Origin: Mycolicibacter minnesotensis
GTDB taxonomy: Bacteria; Actinomycetota; Actinomycetes; Mycobacteriales; Mycobacteriaceae
Assembly (NCBI RefSeq): GCF_010731755.1
Contig: NZ_AP022589.1
Location: 2,666,001 to 2,730,000, forward strand
Direction of reading: 5' to 3'
Length of the DNA: 64,000 nt
The notes beneath the pieces are model-generated. The model searched no databases. It worked only from the letters and a program-made list of their open reading frames with translations, and was not told the origin of the DNA. This document shows positions 9,308 to 17,051 of the stretch, in pieces. The position numbers and the translations under genes are program-made. How positions within the stretch are numbered: position 1 is the stretch's first letter; every line of letters starts with the position of its first letter.

Positions 9308-9318
9308 CCCGACAAACC
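8687..9318. repeat. 632-bp direct repeat, copy 1 (5' part of GH5 gene A)
   Basis: I find no difference between 8687-9318 and 10917-11548 (offset 2230 bp), silent positions included. The repeat covers the ribosome-binding region, signal peptide, helical segment and most of the glycine-rich stretch. A second near-identical block continues at 8321-8540, while the catalytic 3' halves differ throughout. This is the footprint of recent duplication followed by gene conversion. Confidence 0.85.
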
Positions 9319-9425
9319 TTCCCTGCACGGACCACAAACGTTTTCTGAAGTCTGCCTGAGAAGTTAAACGAGTTGCTTACGTAACGCAAGGTAGAGGCAG
9401 TTGGAGGCCTGCGGCGTGCCGTGGG

Positions 9426-11537
9426 CTAGATCCGTATCAACTTCACGGTGATGGTGGAGGCGTCGCCGTCGGATCCAATGGTCAGGACTGGGGCATTGGG
9501 TGCTGAGGTGACGGTTCCGCCGGTGATCTCCACGTTGTAGCCGTTGGGGTAGTGGTTGGCCGGCACGGCGATCGAGGTCTCAGAGCCTGCCCCGAACATG
9601 CCTGAGCCGTCGGCGCGATCTGTGGAGTAGCTGAAGTTGAATTCGCCGTTGTTGAAGGTCAGCGACGTGGGGATGCCGGAGATGGCCTGGGGGTAGGGCT
9701 GGGCCAGGAGGTCGAGTTTGTCCCAGTTGACGTTGTCGCCGACCGGGGGCAGGTTGGTGTCGTAGACCAGCGCCTGGTCGTTGGGCGATGTACTGGTGAT
9801 GTCCTTGCCGGTGTAGGCCCACTCGGTCCAACCGAACAGATACCGGTTCGCCGCCTCCAGGCTGGCCCCGATGGTCGGAAGATTGTTGGTGGCGCCGAAC
9901 TCGCTCAAGAACGCCGGGATGTTGTGTTCCTGCGCGTAGTCGTAGGCGAAGCCGAACACGGCGTCGGCGTTCCAGTCGCAACCGAAGCTCAGGCTGGAGA
10001 CGATCGCGTTCACCATGCAGTAGTGATGGAAGGAGTAGGCGGTGTTGGGGTCCTCCACCTCGCCGAGGTGGGTTCGGACCGGCAGCGATGCCTCCAAGGT
10101 GGTCGGTCCGAAGAAGACCGTCTTGTTCGGGTCGACCGAGCGGATGGAATCGGTGATCTGGTTGTAGAACGGGGTCAGCTGCTGGGCGTCGAAGTAGGGG
10201 TTGCCCAACAGGCTTCCCAGCCAGTGCGAGCCGGCCCAGGGCTCGTTGATGATCTCGTAGCCGGCAACGGTCTCGTTGCCCTTGAAGTAGTTGGCGACTT
10301 CCTGCCACATCATTCCGTAGTGGTTCTGCACGCCGATGCCATCTGAGGCCTGGGTGTTGGCCCAGAACGCATCCCACGCGTAGTTCTGGGCCGGACTCAC
10401 GAAGTAGCTGCCGGGGAAGCCCGCATCGATATTGGGTAGGCCACCGGTGAACGTGGCCCAGTCCGGTGCGCCGTCGCCGCCGAAGTAGCCGCCGTAGAGG
10501 TCTTGGTGCATGTCGAGGATGACCATGATGTTGTGGCGGCCCAGCATGTCGACGGTGTTCTCGATGGAGGCCAGGTAGTCGTAGTCGATGACGCCGGGTT
10601 GTGGTTGGACGCCGGCCCAGATCACGCCCAGGCGCACGACATTGAAGCCGTTGGCGGCCAGGAAGGCGGCGTCCTTTTCGCCGAAGCCGTCGGCGGAGGG
10701 CTCATACGGGGGGATCTTGTAGACCTGGTTGAGTCCGCGCAGTAGCACGACCTGGCCGTCACTGTTGGTGAAGTAGCCGTTGGAGACCTCGACCGGTGGG
10801 GTCACGGTGCCGGTGTAGCCGTCGGGCAGGGTGCCAAAGCTGCCATTATCGCCGTGGGTTCCGTCGAGCAGGCCGGCGGTTCCGCCGACGCCGCCGAGGG
10901 CGGGCAGTCCGGCCAGGGTGGGGCCGTCACCGGCATCGCCGCCTGCGCCGCCGTTGCCGAAGAGCCAGCCGGCGGCTCCGCCGTCGCCGCCTGCGGCACC
11001 TGCTCCACCGTCTCCGCCTGCGCCGCCGTTGCCGAGGATTCCCAGGGCGGCGCCGCCGGCGCCGCCGGCGACACCGTCGGTGGTGCTGTCCCAGCCGGCG
11101 CCGCCGTTACCGAAGATCCAGCCGCCTGCGCCGCCGTTGGGGTTGGCTTCGGTGCCATCGGCGCCGTTGCCGATCACGGTGGAACCGAACAGCTGGTTGA
11201 TGACGCCGTTGACCTGGCCGCCGATCTCGCTGTCGATCCACTTCTCGGCCAGGCTGTAGAGCCCGGCGTAGGGGTCGAAGCTCAAGGACAAGGCCGAGCC
11301 GGGCTCGGCCAGCGCGGTGAGTGCGGCATTCCAGTGGTCGGCGGACAAGAACGTTTCCCATGCCGAGCTGTCCACCGCGGCCTGGCTGTCCAGCTCGCCG
11401 GCCGTGAACGGCGCGAACAGCGCCTCCATCATGTCTTCCAGATCGGCGTGAGCCGGCGCGGTCATGGGAGCGATCGCCATGAATGCGGCGATACCGACAA
11501 CCTTGCTGCCCACGACCTTGCTGCGGTGACGAGACAT
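9426..11537 (-). CDS. Secreted PGRS-like protein with GH5 endoglycoceramidase-type domain, copy B
   Basis: Tandem paralogue of copy A and also 703 residues from the shared start MSRHRSKVVG (ATG 11537, preceded by AGAAGGG). It has the same signal peptide, helical segment, glycine-rich PGRS-like linker and GH5 domain. Catalytic residues fall at the same numbers, Glu432 (EIINEPWAG) and Glu546 (LSEFGATN). Both catalytic glutamates and the DMHQDLY motif are intact, so both copies should be active. The first 215 or so codons match copy A at DNA level, but the catalytic halves have diverged, for instance YGGYFGGDG against YSEQFGGEG. That suggests different substrate specificity or antigenic variation. 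No mobile element flanks the pair. Confidence 0.85.
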   Translation of the reverse strand: MSRHRSKVVGSKVVGIAAFMAIAPMTAPAHADLEDMMEALFAPFTAGELDSQAAVDSSAWETFLSADHWNAALTALAEPGSALSLSFDPYAGLYSLAEKWIDSEIGGQVNGVINQLFGSTVIGNGADGTEANPNGGAGGWIFGNGGAGWDSTTDGVAGGAGGAALGILGNGGAGGDGGAGAAGGDGGAAGWLFGNGGAGGDAGDGPTLAGLPALGGVGGTAGLLDGTHGDNGSFGTLPDGYTGTVTPPVEVSNGYFTNSDGQVVLLRGLNQVYKIPPYEPSADGFGEKDAAFLAANGFNVVRLGVIWAGVQPQPGVIDYDYLASIENTVDMLGRHNIMVILDMHQDLYGGYFGGDGAPDWATFTGGLPNIDAGFPGSYFVSPAQNYAWDAFWANTQASDGIGVQNHYGMMWQEVANYFKGNETVAGYEIINEPWAGSHWLGSLLGNPYFDAQQLTPFYNQITDSIRSVDPNKTVFFGPTTLEASLPVRTHLGEVEDPNTAYSFHHYCMVNAIVSSLSFGCDWNADAVFGFAYDYAQEHNIPAFLSEFGATNNLPTIGASLEAANRYLFGWTEWAYTGKDITSTSPNDQALVYDTNLPPVGDNVNWDKLDLLAQPYPQAISGIPTSLTFNNGEFNFSYSTDRADGSGMFGAGSETSIAVPANHYPNGYNVEITGGTVTSAPNAPVLTIGSDGDASTITVKLIRI

Positions 11538-11548
11538 CCCGACAAACC
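10917..11548. repeat. 632-bp direct repeat, copy 2 (5' part of GH5 gene B)
   Basis: Partner of the block at 8687-9318. Similarity stops abruptly within the 5' untranslated region, where the sequences upstream of the ribosome-binding sites differ. The two genes may therefore have different promoters. Confidence 0.85.
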
Positions 11549-11564
11549 CTTCTGCATGCCTCAA

Positions 11565-11996
11565 TTCCTGAGGTGTAGCTAAGAAGGTAGACGGCTTGCT
11601 GAGCGGCGCGCAAGGTTCCCACGCAAGTCGGGATCGTTTACGTGGGTTTCGTTGTGTGTTGGTCGGGTGCAGCCACTAACGGACGTTGATCAACATTGGG
11701 TCGCCGCCCGAACCCACTGCCGGCGGGCGTCGGTCTGTGCGGCCTCGGCGGCCGCAGCGCGCAGCCGGCGGACAAGCCGCTGGCGGGCAATGTGGCCGGT
11801 CCTTGTCTCAGTCGGTGGATACGTCGTTGTCTTCATGTGGATACCCCCTGCAGGTCACGCAACGAGAACTGCAGTACCCGACCGCCCGCGGCGGTCAGCG
11901 CACACCAAGGTCAACGCAAGCGGCTGCCGGTTATATCCCGATTCGGCCCGGATAAAACGTGACGGTGCGCACGCACCGCCTCCGCTGTGGCGGGCG
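11565..11996. other. Intergenic region upstream of the GH5 pair, with one small candidate ORF
   Basis: 432 bases separate GH5 copy B from the LLM oxidoreductase gene. Longer open frames here overlap the neighbouring gene antisense and show no recognisable protein. Apart from the 48-codon minus-strand frame annotated separately at 11690-11836, I see no gene. The promoter for GH5 copy B must lie in this stretch, but no clear -10/-35 pair stands out. Confidence 0.5.
11690..11836 (-). CDS. Candidate 48-residue basic small protein
   Basis: A short frame on the minus strand, ATG at 11836 and TGA at 11690-11692. A purine-rich AGGGGG sits about seven bases before the ATG, a credible ribosome-binding site. 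The product opens MKTTTYPPTE and continues as an arginine/alanine-rich, probably amphipathic helix (RQRLVRRLRAAAAEAAQ). About ten of 48 residues are basic, and it ends with a single Cys. It resembles nothing I know. It could be a real small DNA- or RNA-binding protein, or chance in GC-rich DNA. The ribosome-binding site and lack of overlap with other genes favour it modestly. Confidence 0.3.
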   Translation of the reverse strand: MKTTTYPPTETRTGHIARQRLVRRLRAAAAEAAQTDARRQWVRAATQC

Positions 11997-12869
11997 TCAC
12001 CCCGCCTTGGCGATGACGTGCTCGGCGAACCGCTCAAGGTTGCGGATCTTGGTGTCCAGAGGCTCGGTGTCGGGACCGAGGATGTAGGGCACCCGGAAGC
12101 CCACGATGACATCGGTGACGCCCTTGTCTTCCAGGCGTTTGATGCCGTCGAGCGTGAACCCGTCGACCGAGATCACATGGATCTCGAACGGGTCGTCGGC
12201 GCGGCCTTCCTCCTCGCGGAGCTCCTTGAGCCGCGTGATGAGCCCGTCGAGTTCGGCCGGATCGCCACCGCCGTGCATCCAGCCGTCGTGACGTGCCGCG
12301 CGACGCAGGGCGGCTTCGGCATGGCCGCCGATCAGGATCGGGATCGGCTGTGACGGGGCGGGGGCCATCTTGGTTTTGGGAATGTCGTAGAACTCGCCGT
12401 GGAACTCGAAGTAGTCGCCGGTGGTGAGGCCCTGGATGATCTCGATGCACTCGTCCATCCGCTTGCCGCGCCGCGCGAACGGCACTCCCATCAACTCGTA
12501 GTCCTCCGGCCACGGGCTGGTGCCCACGCCCAGGGCAAGCCGGTTGTTGATCATCGCAGCCAGTGAACCGGCCTGCTTGGCCACCAGTGCCGGCGGGCGG
12601 ATCGGCAGCTTGACCACGAACGGGGTGAACCGCAGGGTGCTGGTGACCGCACCCAAGGCGGCGATCAGCACGAAGGTCTCAATGAAGGCCTTGCCGTCGA
12701 GGAATTCCCGGTTGCCGTCGGGGGTGTAGGGGTATTTCGAGTCTGATTCGAACGGGTAGGCGATGCTGTCGGGGATCGTCATGCTGTGGTAGCCGGCGGC
12801 CTCGGCGGCCTGGGCGAGCGGAATGTAGTAGCTCGGGTCGGTCATCGCTTCGGCGTAGGTGAACCGCAC
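11997..12869 (-). CDS. LLM-class flavin/F420-dependent oxidoreductase (Rv0940c-type)
   Basis: A luciferase-like monooxygenase-fold oxidoreductase of 290 residues, probably using F420 or FMN. Landmarks are YHSMTIPDSIAYP near the N-terminus, the LGVGTSPWPEDYELMGVPF block, and IPILIGGHAEAALRRAA. I chose GTG at 12869 (VRFTYAEAMTD) because GAGGAGA lies five bases upstream; the longer open frame to 13049 shows no conserved residues. It is the last gene of a minus-strand operon behind the diiron oxygenase and DUF4873 genes, with an 83-base gap. That context suggests all three act in one lipid or sterol oxidation route. The substrate is unknown. Confidence 0.88.
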   Translation of the reverse strand: MRFTYAEAMTDPSYYIPLAQAAEAAGYHSMTIPDSIAYPFESDSKYPYTPDGNREFLDGKAFIETFVLIAALGAVTSTLRFTPFVVKLPIRPPALVAKQAGSLAAMINNRLALGVGTSPWPEDYELMGVPFARRGKRMDECIEIIQGLTTGDYFEFHGEFYDIPKTKMAPAPSQPIPILIGGHAEAALRRAARHDGWMHGGGDPAELDGLITRLKELREEEGRADDPFEIHVISVDGFTLDGIKRLEDKGVTDVIVGFRVPYILGPDTEPLDTKIRNLERFAEHVIAKAG

Positions 12870-12952
12870 GTGGTCTCCTCGGTCTTGTGGTGTGGGCGCT
12901 GTTCTCTGCATAGCAGATTCACCGGACCGGACCGTGTGTGGGGGGACTCCGA

Positions 12953-13678
12953 TCAGCTCCGCGGCGGCAGCGCGATCCGTACCTCTTCGGGGTCCTCCAG
13001 GGGATATGGAGGATAGCCAGCGGCGCCGATCACGGTCAGTGAGCCCCACGGGGTCCGCTCGGCGACGCGGCCCGACGCGGTGTGCTCGCCGATCCGGATG
13101 CTGACCTGCGAGCCGGTGACTCCAGTTCCGGGAAGATCGGCGAAAAACATTCCCTGCCAGTGATATTGGCCGTCAATAGGGTCGAAATGGCCGGTCAGGC
13201 GTACCCGGCTCGGGTAGTCCTCGTCTCGGTGGATGAGGACGGCGGGACCGTCGTAGATCTCGTCCTCTACAGCGACCGAACCGGTGAGATAGAACCGCGA
13301 GATGCCCCGGGTCGGCAGGAACGGGTGCACCCGCAGTCGGGGCGCGCGCGACTCGATACGACTTGCTCCACTGCGCCGCAAGTTGTCGATCAGCCGGGCC
13401 ACATAGCGAGCCTGCCGCCGGGTGTGCGGGCCGGGAAGCTGGAACCGGTTGGGGACACCATGCCGGGCGACGACGGCGTCGGTGGACTCTGCGGTGCTGA
13501 TCAGCGTGCGGGCGATCAATTGTTCGCCGCTGCCGGTGGTCACTGTCCAGGTGTCGGTGTCGCTGTCGAACCGGGTCGATACCGTCGCCGGGTCGAGGGC
13601 GCGGGTGCCGGGGATCACGCCGTGCAGCCGCGCGGAATCGCCCAGTACTAGGACTTCCAGGACGCCCGAGGCGCTCAC
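12953..13678 (-). CDS. DUF4873-type protein with a flavin-monooxygenase-like N-terminal remnant
   Basis: A 241-residue protein. The C-terminal half (about 125-241; YDGPAVLIHRDEDYPSRVRL, DPIDGQYHWQGMFF, WGSLTVIGAAGYPPYPLED) matches the DUF4873 domain that in mycobacteria often sits behind flavin monooxygenases. The N-terminal part (RFDSDTDTWTVTTGSGEQLI) looks like the second dinucleotide-binding part of such a monooxygenase, but the FAD and NADPH glycine motifs are missing. Start GTG 13678 overlaps the stop of the diiron gene by four bases (GTGA), so the two are translationally coupled. It may be a degenerate relative of Rv0943c, or a partner protein. Function unknown. Confidence 0.75.
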   Translation of the reverse strand: MSASGVLEVLVLGDSARLHGVIPGTRALDPATVSTRFDSDTDTWTVTTGSGEQLIARTLISTAESTDAVVARHGVPNRFQLPGPHTRRQARYVARLIDNLRRSGASRIESRAPRLRVHPFLPTRGISRFYLTGSVAVEDEIYDGPAVLIHRDEDYPSRVRLTGHFDPIDGQYHWQGMFFADLPGTGVTGSQVSIRIGEHTASGRVAERTPWGSLTVIGAAGYPPYPLEDPEEVRIALPPRS

Positions 13679-14577
13679 AGGAACCCGGCCCGCCGCCACA
13701 TTCCGCGGGCCAGTCCGCCCATGAGTCCGACCTCTTCGAAGAACGCGGCCAAGGGCGCGAACGACGCACGAGATGCCTCGTGAAAGTGCGGGTTGGTGCG
13801 TGCCGTACGGCGTGCTGCGCGTCCGTCCAGCCCGACCCGGTTGTAGACGACGGGCAAGGTGAACAGGTGGCGATAGAAGGGGCCGCCGACGCCCTGCAGG
13901 TTGGCCAACAGGAAGCGACGGTAGCGGGGCATCGCCGGGACGCTGCGCCGCAGGCCATCCCGGGCGTACTGAATGTGCCGCGCCTCTTCGGTGACATGGA
14001 TGCGCATGACCCGTCGCACGATCGGCTGCAGGTCCGGATCGTCGAGGATCTGACGCTGCAACGCGTCGAAGATCTCCTCGCCGACCAGCGCCGCTCCCCA
14101 CAAGATGCTGCCGCGGAACAGGAACGGGAGCGCATTGATGACCATGCGCTGGTGTAGCCGTGGGCGCACCGGCACCCCGCCGATCCGGCCGATGGTCTTG
14201 CCGAACATCAGCATGTGCCGGGTCTCATCGCCCAGTTCGGTCAGTGAGTAGTGGGTGGTGCGTGCGGTGGGGTTCTTGTGCATCATGTCGCGCAGCAGCG
14301 CCTGGTTGAGGATGTTCTCGAACCAGATGCCGGCCGACAGCACGTTGACCAGCTCCTGGCGCGACATCTCGATCTGCTGTTCGCGGGTCATCGCCTCCCA
14401 CAGGTCGGTGCCGTAGAGGGTGCACATGCGGGGCGGGAGGAAGAACTTGTCCTGCTCCAGCGGGGCGTTCCAGTCGATGTCGACGACGGGTTCGTAGGAC
14501 TTCTTCACCGAGCCCTTCAGTAGACGCTCGGCGAACTCCTCCCGGGTCGGTTCGCTGGGTCGCACCGCAGTGGTCAT
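13675..14577 (-). CDS. AurF-like diiron oxygenase
   Basis: A 300-residue all-helical diiron protein related to AurF-type N-oxygenases and other ferritin-like oxygenases. Iron-ligand motifs visible are the early Glu in FENILNQALLRDMM, DETRHML (ExxH) and VTEEARHIQYA (ExxRH). These would bind two irons that activate O2 for hydroxylation or N-oxidation. ATG 14577 is preceded by AGAAGGG at eight bases. It is the first gene of the operon with the DUF4873 and LLM genes. The divergent 189-base region to the LAL gene must hold both promoters. Substrate unknown. Confidence 0.85.
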   Translation of the reverse strand: MTTAVRPSEPTREEFAERLLKGSVKKSYEPVVDIDWNAPLEQDKFFLPPRMCTLYGTDLWEAMTREQQIEMSRQELVNVLSAGIWFENILNQALLRDMMHKNPTARTTHYSLTELGDETRHMLMFGKTIGRIGGVPVRPRLHQRMVINALPFLFRGSILWGAALVGEEIFDALQRQILDDPDLQPIVRRVMRIHVTEEARHIQYARDGLRRSVPAMPRYRRFLLANLQGVGGPFYRHLFTLPVVYNRVGLDGRAARRTARTNPHFHEASRASFAPLAAFFEEVGLMGGLARGMWRRAGFL

Positions 14578-14766
14578 GACGGAATCCCTTCTCCCTCGGA
14601 CTTCACAAGTTAGGAGCCGCGGAAAGACATGTCAATACCGCTGGTACCGGATACCGTCGGTTCGTTTCAGGGTCGCGGAAACGATGTCTACTGGCGGTCC
14701 TGCCGCGGCCCGTCTCGCCCATGACCTCGGGAAACCACGACTGAACTGGGGTTTCCTGCCACAATT

Positions 14767-16314
14767 GTGGCCATGCGACCGGGCCTGGCGGACCGAAATG
14801 CTGAGACCGCAGCCGTGCGCGCCTTCCTGGAGGCCGCCCTGACCGGACCCGCATCCCTGCTGGTCGAAGGCGAAGCCGGCATCGGCAAGTCCACGCTGCT
14901 GTGGGATGCCGCCGCGACTGCCACCACGCGCGGGTACCGAGTGCTCTCGGCGTCGGGCGCTCCAACCGAGGTGCGCTACGCCTATACCGCGGTGGCCGAC
15001 CTGCTCGGTGGTGTCGACGCCGAGGTGCTGGAACAGTTGCCCGACGAACAGCATGCGGCAGTGGACCGCATCCTGCTGGGCGGCGGTGACGGCCCCGCCA
15101 GCGATGAGCGGATAGTGGCCACCGCGTTTCTGGCGGTGATCCGCAGGCTGAGTTCGGTGACCCCGGTGTTGCTGTGTATCGACGACGTCCAATGGCTGGA
15201 CATGTCCAGCCGGATGGTGATCGGTTTCGCGCAACGGCGGCTCACCGGGCGGGTCGGTCTGTTGTCGGCCCTGCGAACCGGTGAGGTGGATGCCGCCGAC
15301 GTGAATTGGCTGGGCCCTGCATTCCCCGGTTCGATCGAGCGCCTGCGGATCACGCCCCTGACCCTGGGTGGAGTGCACGCCCTGATTTCCGCACGGCTGG
15401 GGCGTACCCTACCTCGCCCCACCATCACCCGGATTCACCAAACATCCGGCGGTAACCCGTTTTTCGCCCTCGAGTTGGCGCGGTTCATCGCCGAAGATCC
15501 AGCCATGGCCGCGATCGGCCTGCCCGACAGCCTGGCGGCGCTGGTGCGCGACCGCATCGGGCAACCCGACGCGGACGTCGGCGCAGTGTTGCTGGCCGCG
15601 GCCTGCGCGGCACCGCCGACCGTGGAGCGAGTGAGCCTCGCCACCGGCATCAGCACTGATCGGGTAGTCGAGGTGGTCGAATCCGCACAGGCGCGCAGTG
15701 TCGTCGAGATCGACGGTAGCCGGATCCGGTTCCGTCATCCGCTATTCGCCACCGGCGTCTACAGCGCCGCGGGCCCGTCGGAGCGGCGGGCCATGCACCG
15801 CCGGCTCAGCGCCATCGTCACCGAAGCCGAGGTCAAGGCCCGGCACCTGGCCCTGGCGGCCACCACCGCTGACCCCGACGTGCTTCAGGCGCTGGATGGA
15901 GCGGTCGCGGTTACCCGGGCACGAGGCGCTCCAGCGGTGGCCGCCGAATTGATCGAGCTGGCCATGAACCTCGGGGACGACAACCCGGTTCGTCGAATTC
16001 AAGCCGCAGAGCAGCATTTCCGTTCCGGTGAGATGGCCCGTGCGCGTTCGCATCTGCGGTCCGTTCTCGATGATCTCCCGGCCGGGAACCCGTTGCGATG
16101 CATGGCGCTGATGCTCCTTGCTGCTGTCACCGGCTATGGCGAAAGCCTGGTGACCGCCACTGAACTTCTCACTCAGGCGGTAGATGAAGCCGCCGATCAC
16201 GCTATTCTGCAGCTTCCCGCGCCGGCCTGTTTGCGGCACTCAATCCCGGGAATTTCCAGGGAAAACCCTGATTCGCAGGGCGCGCGCCACCGGCTAGCGT
16301 CCAGGAATGGGTGA
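14767..16314 (+). CDS. Truncated LAL-type (large LuxR-family) ATPase, lacking the C-terminal half
   Basis: A 515-residue ATP-binding protein matching the N-terminal half of large LuxR-type regulators. It has an AAA/STAND P-loop GEAGIGKSTLL (about 38-48), Walker B VLLCIDDVQWLD, a winged-helix/ARM section (GGNPFFALELARFI), and the start of the helical repeat region up to TELLTQAVDEAADHAILQ. The family normally runs to about 900-1000 residues and ends in a LuxR helix-turn-helix. Here similarity stops near 16205 and about 35 unrelated residues lead to the stop. No LuxR domain follows. Start is GTG 14767 or ATG 14773. It is probably a decayed gene, or possibly a stand-alone ATPase. Confidence 0.7.
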   Translation: MAMRPGLADRNAETAAVRAFLEAALTGPASLLVEGEAGIGKSTLLWDAAATATTRGYRVLSASGAPTEVRYAYTAVADLLGGVDAEVLEQLPDEQHAAVDRILLGGGDGPASDERIVATAFLAVIRRLSSVTPVLLCIDDVQWLDMSSRMVIGFAQRRLTGRVGLLSALRTGEVDAADVNWLGPAFPGSIERLRITPLTLGGVHALISARLGRTLPRPTITRIHQTSGGNPFFALELARFIAEDPAMAAIGLPDSLAALVRDRIGQPDADVGAVLLAAACAAPPTVERVSLATGISTDRVVEVVESAQARSVVEIDGSRIRFRHPLFATGVYSAAGPSERRAMHRRLSAIVTEAEVKARHLALAATTADPDVLQALDGAVAVTRARGAPAVAAELIELAMNLGDDNPVRRIQAAEQHFRSGEMARARSHLRSVLDDLPAGNPLRCMALMLLAAVTGYGESLVTATELLTQAVDEAADHAILQLPAPACLRHSIPGISRENPDSQGARHRLASRNG

Positions 16315-16579
16315 CAACGGATCGGCACGCCAGTGCTTCCTCGTCGAGTGGTACCAACCCGGATTGGCCGAATCAACCGTCGACGCCGCCATCGATCGGT
16401 TGTCGGCTGCCGCAAGCGGGCCCTCCGTGACGTTGATCGTGGCAGTGGCGGCGCCCGCGGACGAGACGCTCTTCGGTGTAGTCGCCGCGGACTCCTCGGA
16501 CGTAGTGGTGGCGGCATGCCGGGAGGCCGGTTGGCATGTCGATCGGATCACCGCGGGAGTACGGGCCCATATCGGATAA
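16307..16579 (+). CDS. Small ferredoxin-like-fold protein (DUF4242-like)
   Basis: A 90-residue protein with pattern FLVEWYQPG, then VTLIVAVAAPADETLFGVV, then ACREAGWHVDRI. This beta-alpha-beta-beta-alpha-beta layout resembles small DUF4242-type proteins. The ATG at 16307 overlaps the last eight bases of the truncated LAL gene. The Shine-Dalgarno is weak (AGGA directly before the ATG). No signal peptide or membrane segment. The role is unknown and the family call is tentative, since only short motifs support it. Confidence 0.6.
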   Translation: MGDNGSARQCFLVEWYQPGLAESTVDAAIDRLSAAASGPSVTLIVAVAAPADETLFGVVAADSSDVVVAACREAGWHVDRITAGVRAHIG

Positions 16580-16634
16580 GCGCCTGATCGCCGAAGTCGA
16601 GTCTTCATCGACGTCATGGTGGCAAGATCTGCCC

Positions 16635-17033
16635 ATGACACCGTTTCTGCTCCGCGCGGCACTGACCGGACTCGCTTTGTGGGTAGTCACCAAGATCGTT
16701 CCCGGGGTCCAATTCATCGGCGGCGACAACACGGCACAGCGGGTGGGCATCATCTTCGTGGTGGCGCTCATCTTCGGCTTGGTCAACGCGTTCATCAAGC
16801 CGGTGGTCCAGCTGCTGTCGATCCCGCTCTATATCGTCACGCTGGGGTTGTTCCACATCGTGATCAACGCGCTGATGCTGTGGATCACCGCGTGGATCAC
16901 CGACAACACCACGCACTGGGGTCTCTACATCGCTGATTTCTGGTGGGATGCGATCTGGGCCGCGATCGTGTTGTCGCTGGTGGGCTGGGTCTTGTCGCTG
17001 GTTCTGCGCGACGCCGGACGTATCAGCCGGTAA
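16635..17033 (+). CDS. Phage-holin-superfamily membrane protein
   Basis: A 132-residue polytopic membrane protein with four hydrophobic segments, opening MTPFLLRAALTGLALWVVTK and containing the conserved GLVNAFIKPVVQLLSIPLYI block of the PF04020-type, four-helix holin family IV. These are widespread chromosomal membrane proteins, not proof of a prophage. I chose ATG 16635 because the frame to 16536 adds only non-conserved residues. It lies between the small DUF4242-like gene and an Fpg/Nei gene that starts 19 bases later. Function unknown. Confidence 0.85.
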   Translation: MTPFLLRAALTGLALWVVTKIVPGVQFIGGDNTAQRVGIIFVVALIFGLVNAFIKPVVQLLSIPLYIVTLGLFHIVINALMLWITAWITDNTTHWGLYIADFWWDAIWAAIVLSLVGWVLSLVLRDAGRISR

Positions 17034-17051
17034 GCGGGCAGACTCGAGGGC

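Noticed and set aside
16635..17033. Prophage signature from the holin-like gene
   Set aside because: This holin superfamily is a common chromosomal membrane protein; no integrase, lysin, capsid or attachment site lies nearby.
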